Assembly (NCBI RefSeq): GCF_003116035.1
Contig: NZ_LGQW01000015.1
Span: 4,457,431-4,521,430 of the forward strand
Length of the DNA stretch: 64,000 nt
Source: Azospirillum sp. TSH64
GTDB taxonomy: Bacteria; Pseudomonadota; Alphaproteobacteria; Azospirillales; Azospirillaceae
Direction: 5' to 3'
Shown: in pieces, positions 17,737 through 30,663 of the stretch
How the letters are laid out: each line of letters starts with the position of its first letter
How positions within the stretch are numbered: position 1 is the first letter of the stretch
Translations under genes and position numbers: made by a program
Notes under the pieces: model-generated
Database searches by the model: none
What the model was told of the DNA's origin: nothing
What the model saw: the letters and a program-made list of their open reading frames with translations, nothing else

Positions 17737-18651
17737 ATGTTCGATCCCTATTATCTCCAGCAGCTCGCCATCGGCCTGTCGCTGGGCATGACCTACGCGC
17801 TGATGGCAATCGGCTTCACGCTGATCTTCGGCGTGCTGAACGTCGTCAACTTCGCCCATGGCGAGATCTACACGCTGGGCGCCTTCGCCGGGCTCGTGCT
17901 GATCTCGGCCACGGCGCCGCCCATCGTGGCGGTGATCCTGGGCGCGCTGGCAATCGGGGCGCTTGCGGGCTTCTCGCTGGAGCGGATCGCCTTCAAGCCG
18001 TTCCGCCGCTTCACCGACGAGGCGTCGCTGAAATCGCGGGCGATGCGGGAATCGACCCTGCTCTCCTCGCTGGCGGTGTCCATCGTGGTGCGCGAGGCGC
18101 TGGAGATCGTCTTCGGATCGCAGATGCGTTCCGTCCCCTTCGACTACCTGATCAACACGCCGGTGCGCGTCGGCCCGGTGATCCTGGTGACCGGCGACTT
18201 CATCATCTTCGGCGTCGCCGCCGCAATGCTGATCGGCCTGCAATATCTGCTGACGCGCACCCGCGTCGGGCTGGCGATCCGCGCGGTGTCGAACAACCCG
18301 CTCGGCGCCAAATATGTGGGCATCGACACCGACCGCACCATCATCACCACCTTCGTCGTCGGGTCGATGATGGGGGCAGCGGCCGGCATCCTGATGGGGC
18401 TCTATTACGGCGCTGTCTTCCCCGCCATGGGCTTCACGCCGGGCATCAAGGCCTTCGTCGCCATGGTGATGGGCGGCCTGTCCTCCATCCCCGGAGCCGT
18501 GATCTGCGCGCTGATCCTCGGCATTTCCGAAAGCATGGCGACGACCTTCGTCTCGTCGGGCTGGTCGGACATGGTGGCCTACGGCTTCCTGATCCTGACC
18601 CTGATCTTCTTCCCCAACGGTTTGTTCGGAGCGCGCCGTGAACGCGTCTGA
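17737..18651 (+). CDS. branched-chain-type ABC transporter permease, LivH type
   Basis: 304 residues, about eight membrane helices. Family segments: QLAIGLSLGMTYALMAIGFTLIFGVLNVVNFAHGE at the N-terminus (not quoted in full as signature), and AFVAMVMGGLSSIPGAVICA near residue 245, the coupling loop. Forms the inner-membrane channel with the LivM-type protein that overlaps it by 14 bp. Confidence 0.93.
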   Translation: MFDPYYLQQLAIGLSLGMTYALMAIGFTLIFGVLNVVNFAHGEIYTLGAFAGLVLISATAPPIVAVILGALAIGALAGFSLERIAFKPFRRFTDEASLKSRAMRESTLLSSLAVSIVVREALEIVFGSQMRSVPFDYLINTPVRVGPVILVTGDFIIFGVAAAMLIGLQYLLTRTRVGLAIRAVSNNPLGAKYVGIDTDRTIITTFVVGSMMGAAAGILMGLYYGAVFPAMGFTPGIKAFVAMVMGGLSSIPGAVICALILGISESMATTFVSSGWSDMVAYGFLILTLIFFPNGLFGARRERV

Positions 18652-19678
18652 GTCTGTCGTGCCAACCGATGGCCTGACCCGGCGCCGGGGGCTGCTGGTC
18701 CCGGCGCTGATCCTGTTGCTGGTCTTCGCAGCGCTTCCGGCGCTGCTGGCCGGCTTCGACAAGGGCTATTTCTACCAGATCGCCAATCTGGCGCTCATCT
18801 TCGTCCTGCTCTCGGCGTCCATGCATCTGGTGACGGGGGTGGCGGGCCTGCTGCATCTGGGGCATGCCGCCTTCTATGGCGTCGGCGCCTACACCGCGGC
18901 CCTGCTGACCTCAAAGCTTGGGCTGGGCTTCACCGTCACGCTGCCGCTGTCCGGTCTGATGGCGGCGTTGGTCGCCTTCCTGGTGGCGCTGCCGACCATG
19001 CGGCTGGTCAGCATCTATTTCGCCGTGGCGACGCTCGCCATCGGACAGATGCTGTATCTGGTGATGCTGAACTGGGTGGACTTCACCAAGGGGCCCAACG
19101 GCATCATCGTCTCCAAGGGGTTCGAGCTGTTCGGCTTCAGCCTGTCCGGCCGCCTCGCCGCCTACTACACGGTGGCGGCGGTGGTGACGCTGTCGGTCGT
19201 CGCCATCGGCCGGCTCAGCCACTCCTATTACGGCAACGCCCTGCGCTCGATCCGCGAGGACGACCAATGCGCCGACGCCATGGGCGTCAGCACCGTGCGG
19301 CTGAAGATGGAGGCCTTCACCCTGTCGGCCTTCTTCGCCGGGGTGGCGGGCAGCCTGTGGGCGCACATGACCGGCTACATCTCGCCGGGCGATTTCAAAT
19401 TCTCCGAATCCATCCTGATCCTGGCGATGGTGGTGGTCGGCGGCCTGGGCAGCCTGCCGGGGGCAATCATCGGCGCGCTGCTGCTGATCCTGCTGCCGGA
19501 GGGGCTGCGGGCCTTGGGCGATTTCCGCAACATCATGGTCGGTCTGGTGATGTTCCTCTCCATCCTGCTGCTGCCGAAGGGCCTGCTGGGCGAGGTCTCC
19601 GCCCTGCGTCTCGTTCGTCGGCAGTTGGGTGCCGCGTGGCGGAACACAGGAAAAGGCGAAGGGATCGGCTGGCGATGA
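18638..19678 (+). CDS. branched-chain-type ABC transporter permease, LivM type
   Basis: 346 residues, about ten membrane helices. GVAGLLHLGHAAFYGVGAY is the LivM N-terminal motif and ALRSIREDDQCADAMGVST the conserved cytoplasmic loop; AMVVVGGLGSLPGAIIGALL follows. It starts inside the end of the LivH gene and its stop overlaps the LivG start (ATGA), so the set is translationally coupled. Confidence 0.93.
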   Translation: MNASESVVPTDGLTRRRGLLVPALILLLVFAALPALLAGFDKGYFYQIANLALIFVLLSASMHLVTGVAGLLHLGHAAFYGVGAYTAALLTSKLGLGFTVTLPLSGLMAALVAFLVALPTMRLVSIYFAVATLAIGQMLYLVMLNWVDFTKGPNGIIVSKGFELFGFSLSGRLAAYYTVAAVVTLSVVAIGRLSHSYYGNALRSIREDDQCADAMGVSTVRLKMEAFTLSAFFAGVAGSLWAHMTGYISPGDFKFSESILILAMVVVGGLGSLPGAIIGALLLILLPEGLRALGDFRNIMVGLVMFLSILLLPKGLLGEVSALRLVRRQLGAAWRNTGKGEGIGWR

Positions 19679-20441
19679 CCCATCTACTTGAAATCCGCAA
19701 CGTCAGCCGCCGCTTCGGCGGCGTGCAGGCGGTCGGCGACGTCACCGCCCATGTGGACGAGGGCGAACTGGTCGGGCTGATCGGACCGAACGGGGCCGGC
19801 AAGACCACGCTTTTCAACCTGATTTCCGGCTTCACCCCGCTGTCCGGCGGCACCGTCGCCTTCGCCGGCAGGACCATCAGCGGGCTGAAACCCAATCACG
19901 TGGCGCGGCTGGGCATCAGCCGCACCTTCCAGAATTTGCGCGTCTTCCCCAACATGTCGGTCTTCGACAACGTGTCGGTGGGTGCCGTCGGCGCGCTGCC
20001 GCAGGGGGCGTTCGGCGCGCTGTTCGGCGCGCTCCACCGGCGCGGCCGGGACCGCTCCGCCGAGATCAGCCGCCGCACCTGGGAAGCGCTGGAGGCGGTC
20101 GGCCTGACCCATGTGGCGGCGGAACTAGCGGCCAACCTGCCCTACGGCCAGCGCAAATATCTGGAGATCGCCCGCGCGCTCGCCATGCGGCCGCGCTTCC
20201 TGATCCTGGACGAGCCGGCGGCCGGACTGAACGACACCGAAACGCGCGATCTGGCCGCCTTCATCAAGCGGCTGCACGGGCAGGGCCTGACCATCATGCT
20301 GGTCGAACACGACATGACCCTGGTCATGGGCATCTGCCAGCGCATCCTGGTGCTGGCCTCCGGCCGCAAGATCGCCGACGGCACGCCGGACGCCATCCGC
20401 ACCGATGCCGCCGTCCTCGAAGCCTATCTTGGGGTGGATGA

Positions 20442-20445
<4 letters not shown>
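19675..20445 (+). CDS. branched-chain-type ABC transporter ATPase, LivG type
   Basis: 256 residues from ATG 19675, overlapping the LivM stop. Walker A GPNGAGKTTLFN, signature region LPYGQRKYLEIARAL and Walker B FLILDEPAAGLN are complete, and VEHDMTLVMGICQRILVLA gives the H-loop. The LPYGQ form of the signature is normal for LivG. Energises the LivHM pair. Confidence 0.94.
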
Positions 20446-21152
<707 letters not shown>

Positions 21153-21200
21153 AAGCCCATTAAAAGCCGATTGACGCCACCTGATGGAAGGAAGCCAGTC

Positions 21201-21663
21201 ATGACCCAGACCATGGGCATCCTCGAACGCCGCCGCATCGAGGCGGAAATCCTGAAGCCGGTCTATGAGGAGATGGCCGCCCGGCTGGGCGAAGCCACCG
21301 CGCAGGAGATCCTCGGCGCGGCGATCACCAAGGCGGCCCTAGCCGCCGCCAAATCCTTCGCCGCGACCGAGCCGGAGGGCACCAGCCTGAAGAGCTTTGC
21401 CGATCTCCAGCCATTGTGGACCAAGGACGACGCGCTGCGGCTGGACGTGAAGCGGCAGGACGACACCCATTTCGACTACAACGTCACCCGCTGCCGTTAC
21501 GCCGAGATGTACCGGGAGATGGGGCTGGGGTCGATCGGGCACCTGCTGTCCTGCAACCGCGACGCCGCCTTCTGCACCGGATACGACCCGCGCATCAAGA
21601 TGGAGCGCACGCAGACCATCATGCAGGGGGCCGACCATTGCGACTTCCGCTATCGCTTCGAGG

Positions 21664-21677
<14 letters not shown>
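21201..21677 (+). CDS. ATC (2-amino-thiazoline-4-carboxylate) hydrolase family protein, copy 2
   Basis: 158 residues from ATG 21201, behind GGAAGGAAGCC; an in-frame TTG at 21171 is less likely. Conserved cysteines line up with the copy at 15911: TRCRYAEMYREMG, HLLSCNRDAAFC and GADHCDFRYRF. Outside these positions the two differ strongly, so they are old paralogues that may act together or on different substrates. It closes the transporter operon and its last 14 bp overlap, tail to tail, with the P-type ATPase gene. Confidence 0.7.
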
Positions 21678-24411
<2,734 letters not shown>

Positions 24412-24569
24412 GCGAACTGCCTCCCTAGGGAGATCCTGATCCCAAGGATGACACCTTACCCATGCCAGGAGAAGGGATTCGACCGGCTGGCCCGCTCCGC
24501 AGCCGGCGCACGGTGGCCGGCAACGGAGCGGACGCGACAAGTTCTCAGAGCACGATCACATCTGGGCGA

Positions 24570-25334
24570 TCACACCTGCGCCATGCCGCCGTCGGCGAAC
24601 AGTTCGATGCCGTTGACGAAGCTGCTGTCGTCGGAGGCCAGGAAGACGGCGACCTTGGCGATCTCGTCCGGGTCGCCGACACGGCCAAGCGGCACCTGGG
24701 CGGCCAGATAATCGACCAGCCCCTGCTGCTGCACCGCGTCCGGACCGGCCAGTTCGACCAGACCCGGCGTGCGGACCGGGCCGGGGCTGAGCGTGTTGAT
24801 GCGGATGCCGCGATCTTTCAGGTCCAGGATCCAGCTGCGGGCGAAATTGCGCACCGCCGCCTTGCTGGCGCTGTAGACGCTGAAGGCCGCCGTGCCCATG
24901 CTGCCGGCGGTCGAGCCGGCGAGGATCACCGACGAGCCCTTGCCGAGCAGCGGCAGCGCCTTCTGCACGGTGAACAGCACGCCCTTCACATTGCGGTTGA
25001 AGGTGTCCTCATACTGCTCCTCGGTGATGTCGCCCAGCGGCAGCATCCCGCCGCCGCCGGCATTGGCATAGAGCACGTCGAGCCGGCCGGCCTCGCTCTG
25101 GATTTGGGCATAGAGCCGGTCGAGATCGGCGAGGTTGGAGGAGTCCGCCTGCACCCCGGTCGCCTTGCCGCCGGCCGCAACGATCGCAGCGACCGCGGCC
25201 TCCAGTTCCGTCTGGCGGCGGCCGGTGAGGTAGACGGTGGCGCCTTCGGCGGCGAAGCGCTTGGCCGCCGCAAGGCCGATGCCGCTGTTGGCGCCGGTGA
25301 CGAGGGCGATCTTGCCGTCAAGCTTGCGTGACAT
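24570..25334 (-). CDS. SDR-family oxidoreductase
   Basis: 254 residues from ATG 25334. Classical short-chain dehydrogenase: cofactor motif TGANSGIG near residue 14, NAGGGG in place of NNAG, Ser in ILAGSTAGS, and the YSASKAAV active-site Tyr/Lys. The Arg after the second strand (TGRRQTEL) favours NADPH. It is divergent to a LysR gene 103 bp away, which is the usual layout for a LysR-activated or repressed reductase. Substrate unknown, possibly a quinone or aldehyde. Confidence 0.9.
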   Translation of the reverse strand: MSRKLDGKIALVTGANSGIGLAAAKRFAAEGATVYLTGRRQTELEAAVAAIVAAGGKATGVQADSSNLADLDRLYAQIQSEAGRLDVLYANAGGGGMLPLGDITEEQYEDTFNRNVKGVLFTVQKALPLLGKGSSVILAGSTAGSMGTAAFSVYSASKAAVRNFARSWILDLKDRGIRINTLSPGPVRTPGLVELAGPDAVQQQGLVDYLAAQVPLGRVGDPDEIAKVAVFLASDDSSFVNGIELFADGGMAQV

Positions 25335-25437
25335 CTGAAGTCTCCTTGGAATTGGGTCGTTCGCTGGAGACAAAGCTATCGACGGCACGATCTTACCGAA
25401 ATAGAAATGACTGAAAACCATTGTTGCAGGATTGGCG

Positions 25438-26376
25438 ATGTCGAAGCTGCCGGATTTCGAAGGGCTGGCGATGTTCGCCAAGGTGGTGGAGGAGCGCTCC
25501 TTCGCCGGTGCGGCCCGCGCCATGGGGGTTTCGGTCGCCACCGTGTCGCGCGCGGTCAGCCGGCTGGAGGAGCGGCTGGGCGCGCGGTTGTTCAACCGCA
25601 CCTCCCGCCGGCTGGCCCTGACCGATTTCGGCCATTCCCTGGCGGAGCGGGCGACGCGCCTCTATGACGAGGCGGAAGCGGCGGAGAACGCAGTACGCGA
25701 AATGTCCAGCCGTCCGCGCGGCCTGATCCGCTTCGCGGTGCCGATGTCCTTCGGGCTGCGCTGGGTGGCGCCGCTGCTGCCGGACTTCTTCCGCCTCTAT
25801 CCGGAGATTTCCATCGACCTGCACCTGAGCGACGCGGTCGTCGATCTGGTCGGGGACGGCTTCGATGCGGCCCTGCGCGTCGCGGTGCTGCCGGACAGCT
25901 CGCTGGTGGCACGGCGGCTGTGCGGGGTGTCGCAGTTGGTGCTCGCCGCCCCCAGCTACCTCGCCCGCCATGGCGAACCACGGCATCCCCGGGAGCTGGA
26001 TGGCCGCCATTGCCTGGGCTATGCCTATCGCCGGCGGCAGGACATCTGGCACTTCACTAACAGCGCCGGCGAGGAGGAGAGCATCACCCCGTCCGGCCTG
26101 CTGCGTGTCACCAACTCCGACGCGCTGGTGCCGATGCTGCTGGAAGGACTGGCCATCGCCGAACTGCCGGAATTCATGGCGGCGGAGCATTTGGTCGACG
26201 GAAAATTGACCGCCATCCTGACCGACTGGTCGCTGCCGAAGGGGGGCCTCTACTTCGTCACGCCGTCGGCCCGCGCACGGCCGGCCAAGGTCGGCGTGCT
26301 GGCCGATTTCCTGATCGAGCGGCTATCGGACCCGGTCTGGCGGCGTCAGATCGACGGTATGAAACCAGATAAATAA
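25438..26376 (+). CDS. LysR-family regulator
   Basis: 312 residues from ATG 25438 (a TTG at 25432 is less likely). N-terminal winged helix: [20 protein letters not shown] and [19 protein letters not shown]. The effector domain ([38 protein letters not shown]) is of the subgroup that typically controls a divergent oxidoreductase or transporter. The neighbour transcribed away from it is the SDR gene. Confidence 0.92.
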   Translation: MSKLPDFEGLAMFAKVVEERSFAGAARAMGVSVATVSRAVSRLEERLGARLFNRTSRRLALTDFGHSLAERATRLYDEAEAAENAVREMSSRPRGLIRFAVPMSFGLRWVAPLLPDFFRLYPEISIDLHLSDAVVDLVGDGFDAALRVAVLPDSSLVARRLCGVSQLVLAAPSYLARHGEPRHPRELDGRHCLGYAYRRRQDIWHFTNSAGEEESITPSGLLRVTNSDALVPMLLEGLAIAELPEFMAAEHLVDGKLTAILTDWSLPKGGLYFVTPSARARPAKVGVLADFLIERLSDPVWRRQIDGMKPDK

Positions 26377-26388
26377 GGGTTTGGGCCA

Positions 26389-27102
26389 TCAATCCAGAGC
26401 CAGCAACGGACCGAAGGCCTCCTCCAGGCTGCTGCGGTGCAGGCCGATCTTCGCGGGATTGCCGGGCGTCAGGTTGACCGCGCGGATCAGGCGTCGGACC
26501 ACCCGGTCGGCCGTCACATCGATGTCGATGATGTTGATGCAGCCGTAATCCTGTTCGAAGGCCGACAGGGAGGACAGGCCGGCGCCGCAGGCCCAGGACA
26601 GCAGCATGCGGTTCACCCCGTCATGGGCGACCAGCGCCAGATGGGTCCAGTCCGGTTGCCGCACCAGTGCCTCGACGGCGGACACCACCCGGTCGCGCAC
26701 GGCGGCGAAGCCGTCGCCGCCGGCGAAGCGCCCATCCTCCGCCGCCGCGTCGAAGCCATAGACATAGGCAGCCTCGCGTCGCTCCTTCGGCACCTCCGAC
26801 AGCCGGCCGGCGCGGATCTCCAGAAAGTCGGAGTCGTCCTCCACCGGCAGCCCATGCGGAGCGGCCACCAGTTCCGCCGTCTGCCGCGTGCGGGCGAGGC
26901 CGGAACACAGCACGCGGTCCAGCGGCACAGCGGCCAGCAGGGCACCCGCCGTCCGCGCCTCCTCCCGCCCACGGTCGGTCAGCGCAGCAAGCTTCGGATT
27001 CAACGGTTTGCCGTCGGCATCGTAATAGGCGACGTGACCATGGCGCAGCAGGTAGAGGCGGCGGCGGGCGACCGTTCCTTCCAGGGGCGGAAACAGACTC
27101 AT
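26389..27102 (-). CDS. histidine phosphatase family protein
   Basis: 237 residues. The catalytic RHG motif is in YLLRHGHVAYYD, followed by CSGLARTRQTAEL and LVAHDGVNRMLLSWACG with the second conserved His. Such enzymes remove phosphate from small metabolites or act as mutases via a phospho-histidine. It overlaps the DUF6285 gene by 4 bp and so is the last gene of the lva-like run. In a pathway where a kinase phosphorylates an acyl-CoA, a phosphatase might recycle off-pathway phospho-esters; that is speculation. Confidence 0.88.
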   Translation of the reverse strand: MSLFPPLEGTVARRRLYLLRHGHVAYYDADGKPLNPKLAALTDRGREEARTAGALLAAVPLDRVLCSGLARTRQTAELVAAPHGLPVEDDSDFLEIRAGRLSEVPKERREAAYVYGFDAAAEDGRFAGGDGFAAVRDRVVSAVEALVRQPDWTHLALVAHDGVNRMLLSWACGAGLSSLSAFEQDYGCINIIDIDVTADRVVRRLIRAVNLTPGNPAKIGLHRSSLEEAFGPLLALD

Positions 27103-27482
27103 CGGCCGGGTTCCCGCTGTTCCACGGACAGCCGCTTGGGATTGCTCACCGCCAGCCTTGCCAGCGTGATGTCCTTCAGGACGGCCCGCAAGGCCGACTG
27201 CCGGTCCGGTGCGTCGAAGCGCCCGGAATCGATGGCGGCGCAGAGCCGCGGCAGCAGGACCGGCAGGTCGCCGGTTTCGCCCAGCAGGTCGCCGACGGCG
27301 GCGGCCAGGGCAGGCTCGGCACCGGTGCCGGCGGCCAATTCCCGCTCGGCCGTCCCCAGCGCGTTGGCGATCATCAGTGCGGTGAAGCGCTGGTCGGCCG
27401 GCACCACCGGCAGGATCGCCTCGCGGAAGCTGCGCAGTGCGATGGCGACCAGATCGCGGGCGCCGGGATCGTCATTGATCAT
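27099..27482 (-). CDS. DUF6285 protein, probable partner of the APH-type kinase (LvaB-like)
   Basis: 127 residues from ATG 27482, inside the end of the kinase gene. Helical small protein with YxxV-like features absent of catalytic motifs; key segments LVAIALRSFREAILP, RFTALMIANALGTAEREL and LKDITLARLAVSNPKRL. Proteins of this type are found directly after aminoglycoside-phosphotransferase-like kinases. In the levulinate pathway of Pseudomonas putida a small protein of similar position (LvaB) is needed for the kinase LvaA; I infer the same role here from gene order, not from a sequence search. Confidence 0.65.
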   Translation of the reverse strand: MINDDPGARDLVAIALRSFREAILPVVPADQRFTALMIANALGTAERELAAGTGAEPALAAAVGDLLGETGDLPVLLPRLCAAIDSGRFDAPDRQSALRAVLKDITLARLAVSNPKRLSVEQREPGR

Positions 27483-27495
27483 GCCCCATCTCCGA

Positions 27496-28536
27496 TCATG
27501 GCGCGGCCTCGACGGCATCGAGGTGGCGCAGCAAATCCATTTCGATCTCCGGCAGCATCCGGCCGGTCAGCGCCAGTTCCAGCGACGGCTCGGTGCCGGA
27601 GATGTGGCGGTCGGCCTGCTGGATGGCGATGACCGCCCAGCGCATGCAGGCTGCGGCCTCCCAATAGGCGACGGCGGCCGGGTCCACCCGTCGTCCGGCG
27701 GTTTCCTCATAGCCGGCATAGAGGTCGGCGCGGTCGGCGATGCCGCCGGCCTCGCGGTCGTTGCGGCCGAACCGCCAGCAGGCGGCGCAGAACCAGCCCA
27801 GATCCTCCATCGGATCCGACCAACCGGCAAACTCCCAATCGATGATCGCCGTCAGTCGGTCACCATCGACCATGTAATTGCCGGTCCGGTAGTCGCGATG
27901 GCACAGCACGAGGTCGCCGGGCGGCGGTGCATTCCGCTCCAGCCAGCGCAGGCCATAGGCCAGCACCGGATCGCTGGCGGCGTAGCGCCCGGCCCAGCGG
28001 CGGAAATCTCCCACCGCCTGCAAGGCCGCCGTCGGTTCCGGCCGCGCCAGGAATTCCAGCCCTGCCACACCGGGCCGCACCCGGTGGATCAGGCCGAGCT
28101 GCCGGCCCAGTTCACGGGCCAGCTCGCGCCGCGGCTCCTCGCTCTTGACGATGCGGAAGCCGGCGGCGACACCCGTCGCCCGCCGCATGATGTAGAAGGG
28201 CGCCCCCAGCATGGCGGGATCGGCGCCAATGAACAGCGGCTCCGGCACCGTGGCGCCAGCGGCGAAGACGGCGCGCAGGACGGCGGCCTCCTCCGCCTTG
28301 CCCAGGCTGGCCGACACGCCGGACGCCGATCCGGTGCGCAGCACACAAGGGTGACTGCCGGACAGTGGCCCGCCGTCGATCTCCAGCGTCACCGCGAGGT
28401 TGAGCGAGATGGCGCCGCCGCTGAGCCGTCCCTCGTCGATCACGGTGACCGACCGCGCCCCGGCCTGTCCGGTCAGCCAGCTTTCGAGAGCGGCCTTCCG
28501 ATCCGGATCGAGAGCGGCCTTCCCGCCGCCGCTCAC
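27496..28536 (-). CDS. APH-family acyl-CoA kinase (LvaA-like)
   Basis: 346 residues, phosphotransferase (APH) fold. Catalytic loop LCHRDYRTGNYMV (Asp base, Asn ligand) near residue 225 and the metal loop AIIDWEFAGWSDPMEDLGW are intact. Kinases of this branch are fused to the acyl-CoA dehydrogenase in animal ACAD10/ACAD11 and phosphorylate 4-hydroxyacyl-CoA at the hydroxyl. Here the dehydrogenase gene overlaps it by 4 bp upstream, so it is a split version of the same pair. Substrate length is unknown. Confidence 0.85.
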   Translation of the reverse strand: MSGGGKAALDPDRKAALESWLTGQAGARSVTVIDEGRLSGGAISLNLAVTLEIDGGPLSGSHPCVLRTGSASGVSASLGKAEEAAVLRAVFAAGATVPEPLFIGADPAMLGAPFYIMRRATGVAAGFRIVKSEEPRRELARELGRQLGLIHRVRPGVAGLEFLARPEPTAALQAVGDFRRWAGRYAASDPVLAYGLRWLERNAPPPGDLVLCHRDYRTGNYMVDGDRLTAIIDWEFAGWSDPMEDLGWFCAACWRFGRNDREAGGIADRADLYAGYEETAGRRVDPAAVAYWEAAACMRWAVIAIQQADRHISGTEPSLELALTGRMLPEIEMDLLRHLDAVEAAP

Positions 28537-29729
28537 CGCCAGCCCCAGAAATCGTCGCCCTCGGCGAGGTAGCTGCGGCTCAGCACCATCTTATGGACCT
28601 CCGACGCGCCATCGACCAGCTTGGCCTGCCGGGCGTAGCGGTAGATCCATTCCAGCACCGTGTCCTTGGAATAGCCGCGCGCACCGCAGAGCTGGATCGC
28701 CGTGTCGGCCGCCTTGAACAGCGTGTCGGCAACCTGGACCTTGGCCATCGATACCTCCTTGCGGGCGAAGCTGCCGCTGTCCAGCGCATGCGCCGCCTTC
28801 ATGGTCAGCAGCCGGCCGATCTCGATCTGCATCGCCGTTTCGCCCAGCATCCACTGCACGCCTTCATGCTCGGCCAGCGGAATCCCGAAGCTTTCACGCT
28901 CCTTCACATAGGCGCCGGCGATCTCCAGGCAGCGCTTGGCGAGGCCGGTCCAGCGCATGCAGTGGGTCAGCCGCGCCGGGCCGAGCCGGATCTGCGTCAC
29001 CTTCAGCCCGTCGCCGACCTTCATCACCACATTCTCGTCCGGGATTTCCAGCCCGTCGAAGATCAGCTCGCAATGGCCGCCATGCTCCTCCGGCCCCATG
29101 ATCGGGATGCGGCGCTCGATGCGCCAGCCGGGCTGGTCCTTGTCGAACAGGAAGGCGGTCAGCCCCTTGCGCGGATCGTCCGAGGTGCGCGCCATCAAGA
29201 TGAAGTGCTGCGCCGCGTCGGCCCCGGTGATGAACCATTTGCGCCCCGTCACCACCCAGCGGTCGCCCTTGCGCTCCGCTCTGGTCTTCATCATCGACGG
29301 GTCGGAGCCGCCGCCCGGATGCGGTTCGGTCATGGCGAAGGCGCTGCGCACCCGCCCCTCGACGAGGGGGGCGAGCCAGCGCTCCTTCTGCGCCGGGGTG
29401 CCGACCATGCTCAGCAGCCGCATGTTGCCGTCGTCGGGGGCGGCGGCGTTGAAGCAGACCGGACCGAAGATGGAGCGGTTCATCTCCTCGTAGCAGGCGG
29501 CGACGCCGACCATCGGCAGGCCATGGCCACCGACCTCCTTCGGCAGTTGCAGGGTCCACAGCCCGGCCGCCTTCACCTTGGCGCGCAGCGCCTCAAGCGG
29601 CGCTTCGGCGATGTTCTCGTGCTCGTCCCAATTGGCGCGGTCGGCCTCGACCGGGAGGATGTCCTCCTCGACGAAGGCGCGGACCCGGCGGCGATAGTCT
29701 TCCAGCTCCGCGGGAAGGGTGAAGTCCAT
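28533..29729 (-). CDS. acyl-CoA dehydrogenase, ACAD10/11-like (LvaC-like)
   Basis: 398 residues. Family signatures: FAMTEPHPGGGSDPS (flavin/substrate loop), GRKWFITGADAAQHFI, RESFGIPLAEHEGVQWML and QLCGARGYSKDTVLEW near the C-terminus. The segment CFNAAAPDDGNMRLL resembles the ACAD10/11 group, which eliminates phosphate from phospho-acyl-CoA or works on 4-hydroxy acids, rather than ordinary beta-oxidation enzymes. The neighbouring APH-type kinase and SDR fit that pathway. Cytoplasmic flavoprotein. Confidence 0.88.
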   Translation of the reverse strand: MDFTLPAELEDYRRRVRAFVEEDILPVEADRANWDEHENIAEAPLEALRAKVKAAGLWTLQLPKEVGGHGLPMVGVAACYEEMNRSIFGPVCFNAAAPDDGNMRLLSMVGTPAQKERWLAPLVEGRVRSAFAMTEPHPGGGSDPSMMKTRAERKGDRWVVTGRKWFITGADAAQHFILMARTSDDPRKGLTAFLFDKDQPGWRIERRIPIMGPEEHGGHCELIFDGLEIPDENVVMKVGDGLKVTQIRLGPARLTHCMRWTGLAKRCLEIAGAYVKERESFGIPLAEHEGVQWMLGETAMQIEIGRLLTMKAAHALDSGSFARKEVSMAKVQVADTLFKAADTAIQLCGARGYSKDTVLEWIYRYARQAKLVDGASEVHKMVLSRSYLAEGDDFWGWR

Positions 29730-29746
29730 GGAACCGCTCCGTTCGT

Positions 29747-30514
29747 TCAGAGAGAAGAGACGAGATGGCCGCCATCGACGGCCAGCACCGATCCGGTCAT
29801 GTAGGCGCCGGCATCCGACGCCAGCAGAAGCAGCGGCCCGTCGAGATCGGACAGCCGGCCGAGCCGGCGCTGCGGGATGCGCTTGACCAGCGCCTTGCCG
29901 GCATCGCTGGCGAAGAAATCGGCGTTCAACTCGGTCTCGACATAGCCGGGGCAGAGCGCATTGACGCGGATGTTGTGGCGTGCCAGCTCCAGCGCCATCG
30001 CCTTGGTCAGATGCACAAGCCCCCCCTTGGCGGCGATGTAGGACGAGACCTGCCCCGCCACCCGCATGCCGAGGATGGAGGCGATGTTGACGATGGCCCC
30101 GCCCTGCTTATCGTCGCGCATGCGCTGCGCCACCGCGCGCGCCACGCGGGCGCAGCCCGTCAGGTTGGTGTCGATCACCCGGTCCCACTCCTCCTCGCCC
30201 ATGTCGAGGAAGGGGCGGGTGGCGGTGACGCCGGCATTGTTGACGAGGATGTCGATGCGGCCAAGCGCGCCCCATGCCTCCCCCACCGCGGCGGTGACGG
30301 AAGCGGGGTCGGTGACGTCCATGGCGACGACGACGGCGCTGCCGCCGGCAGCCTCGATGGCGGACCGCGTTTCGGCCAGCGCCTCGGTCCGCCGCGCGGC
30401 CAGCGCCACGCGGGCGCCCGCCTTCGCCAGCACACCGGCGAAGTGGCGGCCCAGGCCGCTGGAGGCTCCGGTGACCAGTGCCGTCCTGCCGGTCAGATCG
30501 ATGGTGACGCTCAT
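29747..30514 (-). CDS. SDR-family oxidoreductase (LvaD-like position)
   Basis: 255 residues; ATG 30514 follows GGGAGGAAGC, which decides it over ATG 30526. Classical SDR: TGASSGLG near residue 14, NNAGVTATRP, SS-containing strand IVNIASILG and YIAAKGGL as Tyr/Lys site. Arg-rich ALAARRTEAL suggests NADPH. First gene of the leftward run; in an lva-type pathway this position reduces the 4-keto group of an acyl-CoA. Generic SDR sequence, so substrate is inferred from context only. Confidence 0.88.
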   Translation of the reverse strand: MSVTIDLTGRTALVTGASSGLGRHFAGVLAKAGARVALAARRTEALAETRSAIEAAGGSAVVVAMDVTDPASVTAAVGEAWGALGRIDILVNNAGVTATRPFLDMGEEEWDRVIDTNLTGCARVARAVAQRMRDDKQGGAIVNIASILGMRVAGQVSSYIAAKGGLVHLTKAMALELARHNIRVNALCPGYVETELNADFFASDAGKALVKRIPQRRLGRLSDLDGPLLLLASDAGAYMTGSVLAVDGGHLVSSL

Positions 30515-30586
30515 GCTTCCTCCCATGGTCGGGATCGTTTGGCGAGGCGGCGGGGCATGGCCCCTAACAGCACTCTTGAAAAATCG

Positions 30587-30600
30587 AGCGAGCGCTCGCT
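30587..30600. promoter_or_regulatory. probable TetR operator between the SDR and TetR genes
   Basis: AGCGAGCGCTCGCT is a perfect 14-bp palindrome in the 149-bp gap between two divergent genes, close to the AT-rich TTTATATC that may be a -10 region. Size and place suit a TetR dimer that represses both the catabolic run on the left and its own gene on the right. Confidence 0.65.
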
Positions 30601-30663
30601 TTATATCCTTGGCGCCGACGATGTGCAAGAACGATCAGCATCGCAAACGATAGGACAGCCGGT

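Noticed and set aside
24549-24581. CGATCACATCTG/CGATCACACCTG direct repeat at the 3' end of the SDR gene
   Set aside because: Only 11 of 12 bases, overlaps coding sequence and lacks any structure or context; likely chance.
26437-28572. Very long open frame (over 700 codons) opposite the phosphatase/kinase genes
   Set aside because: Opposite-strand frames without stops are common in GC-rich DNA; the protein is low-complexity Arg/Gly/His/Gln-rich and overlaps three well-supported genes.
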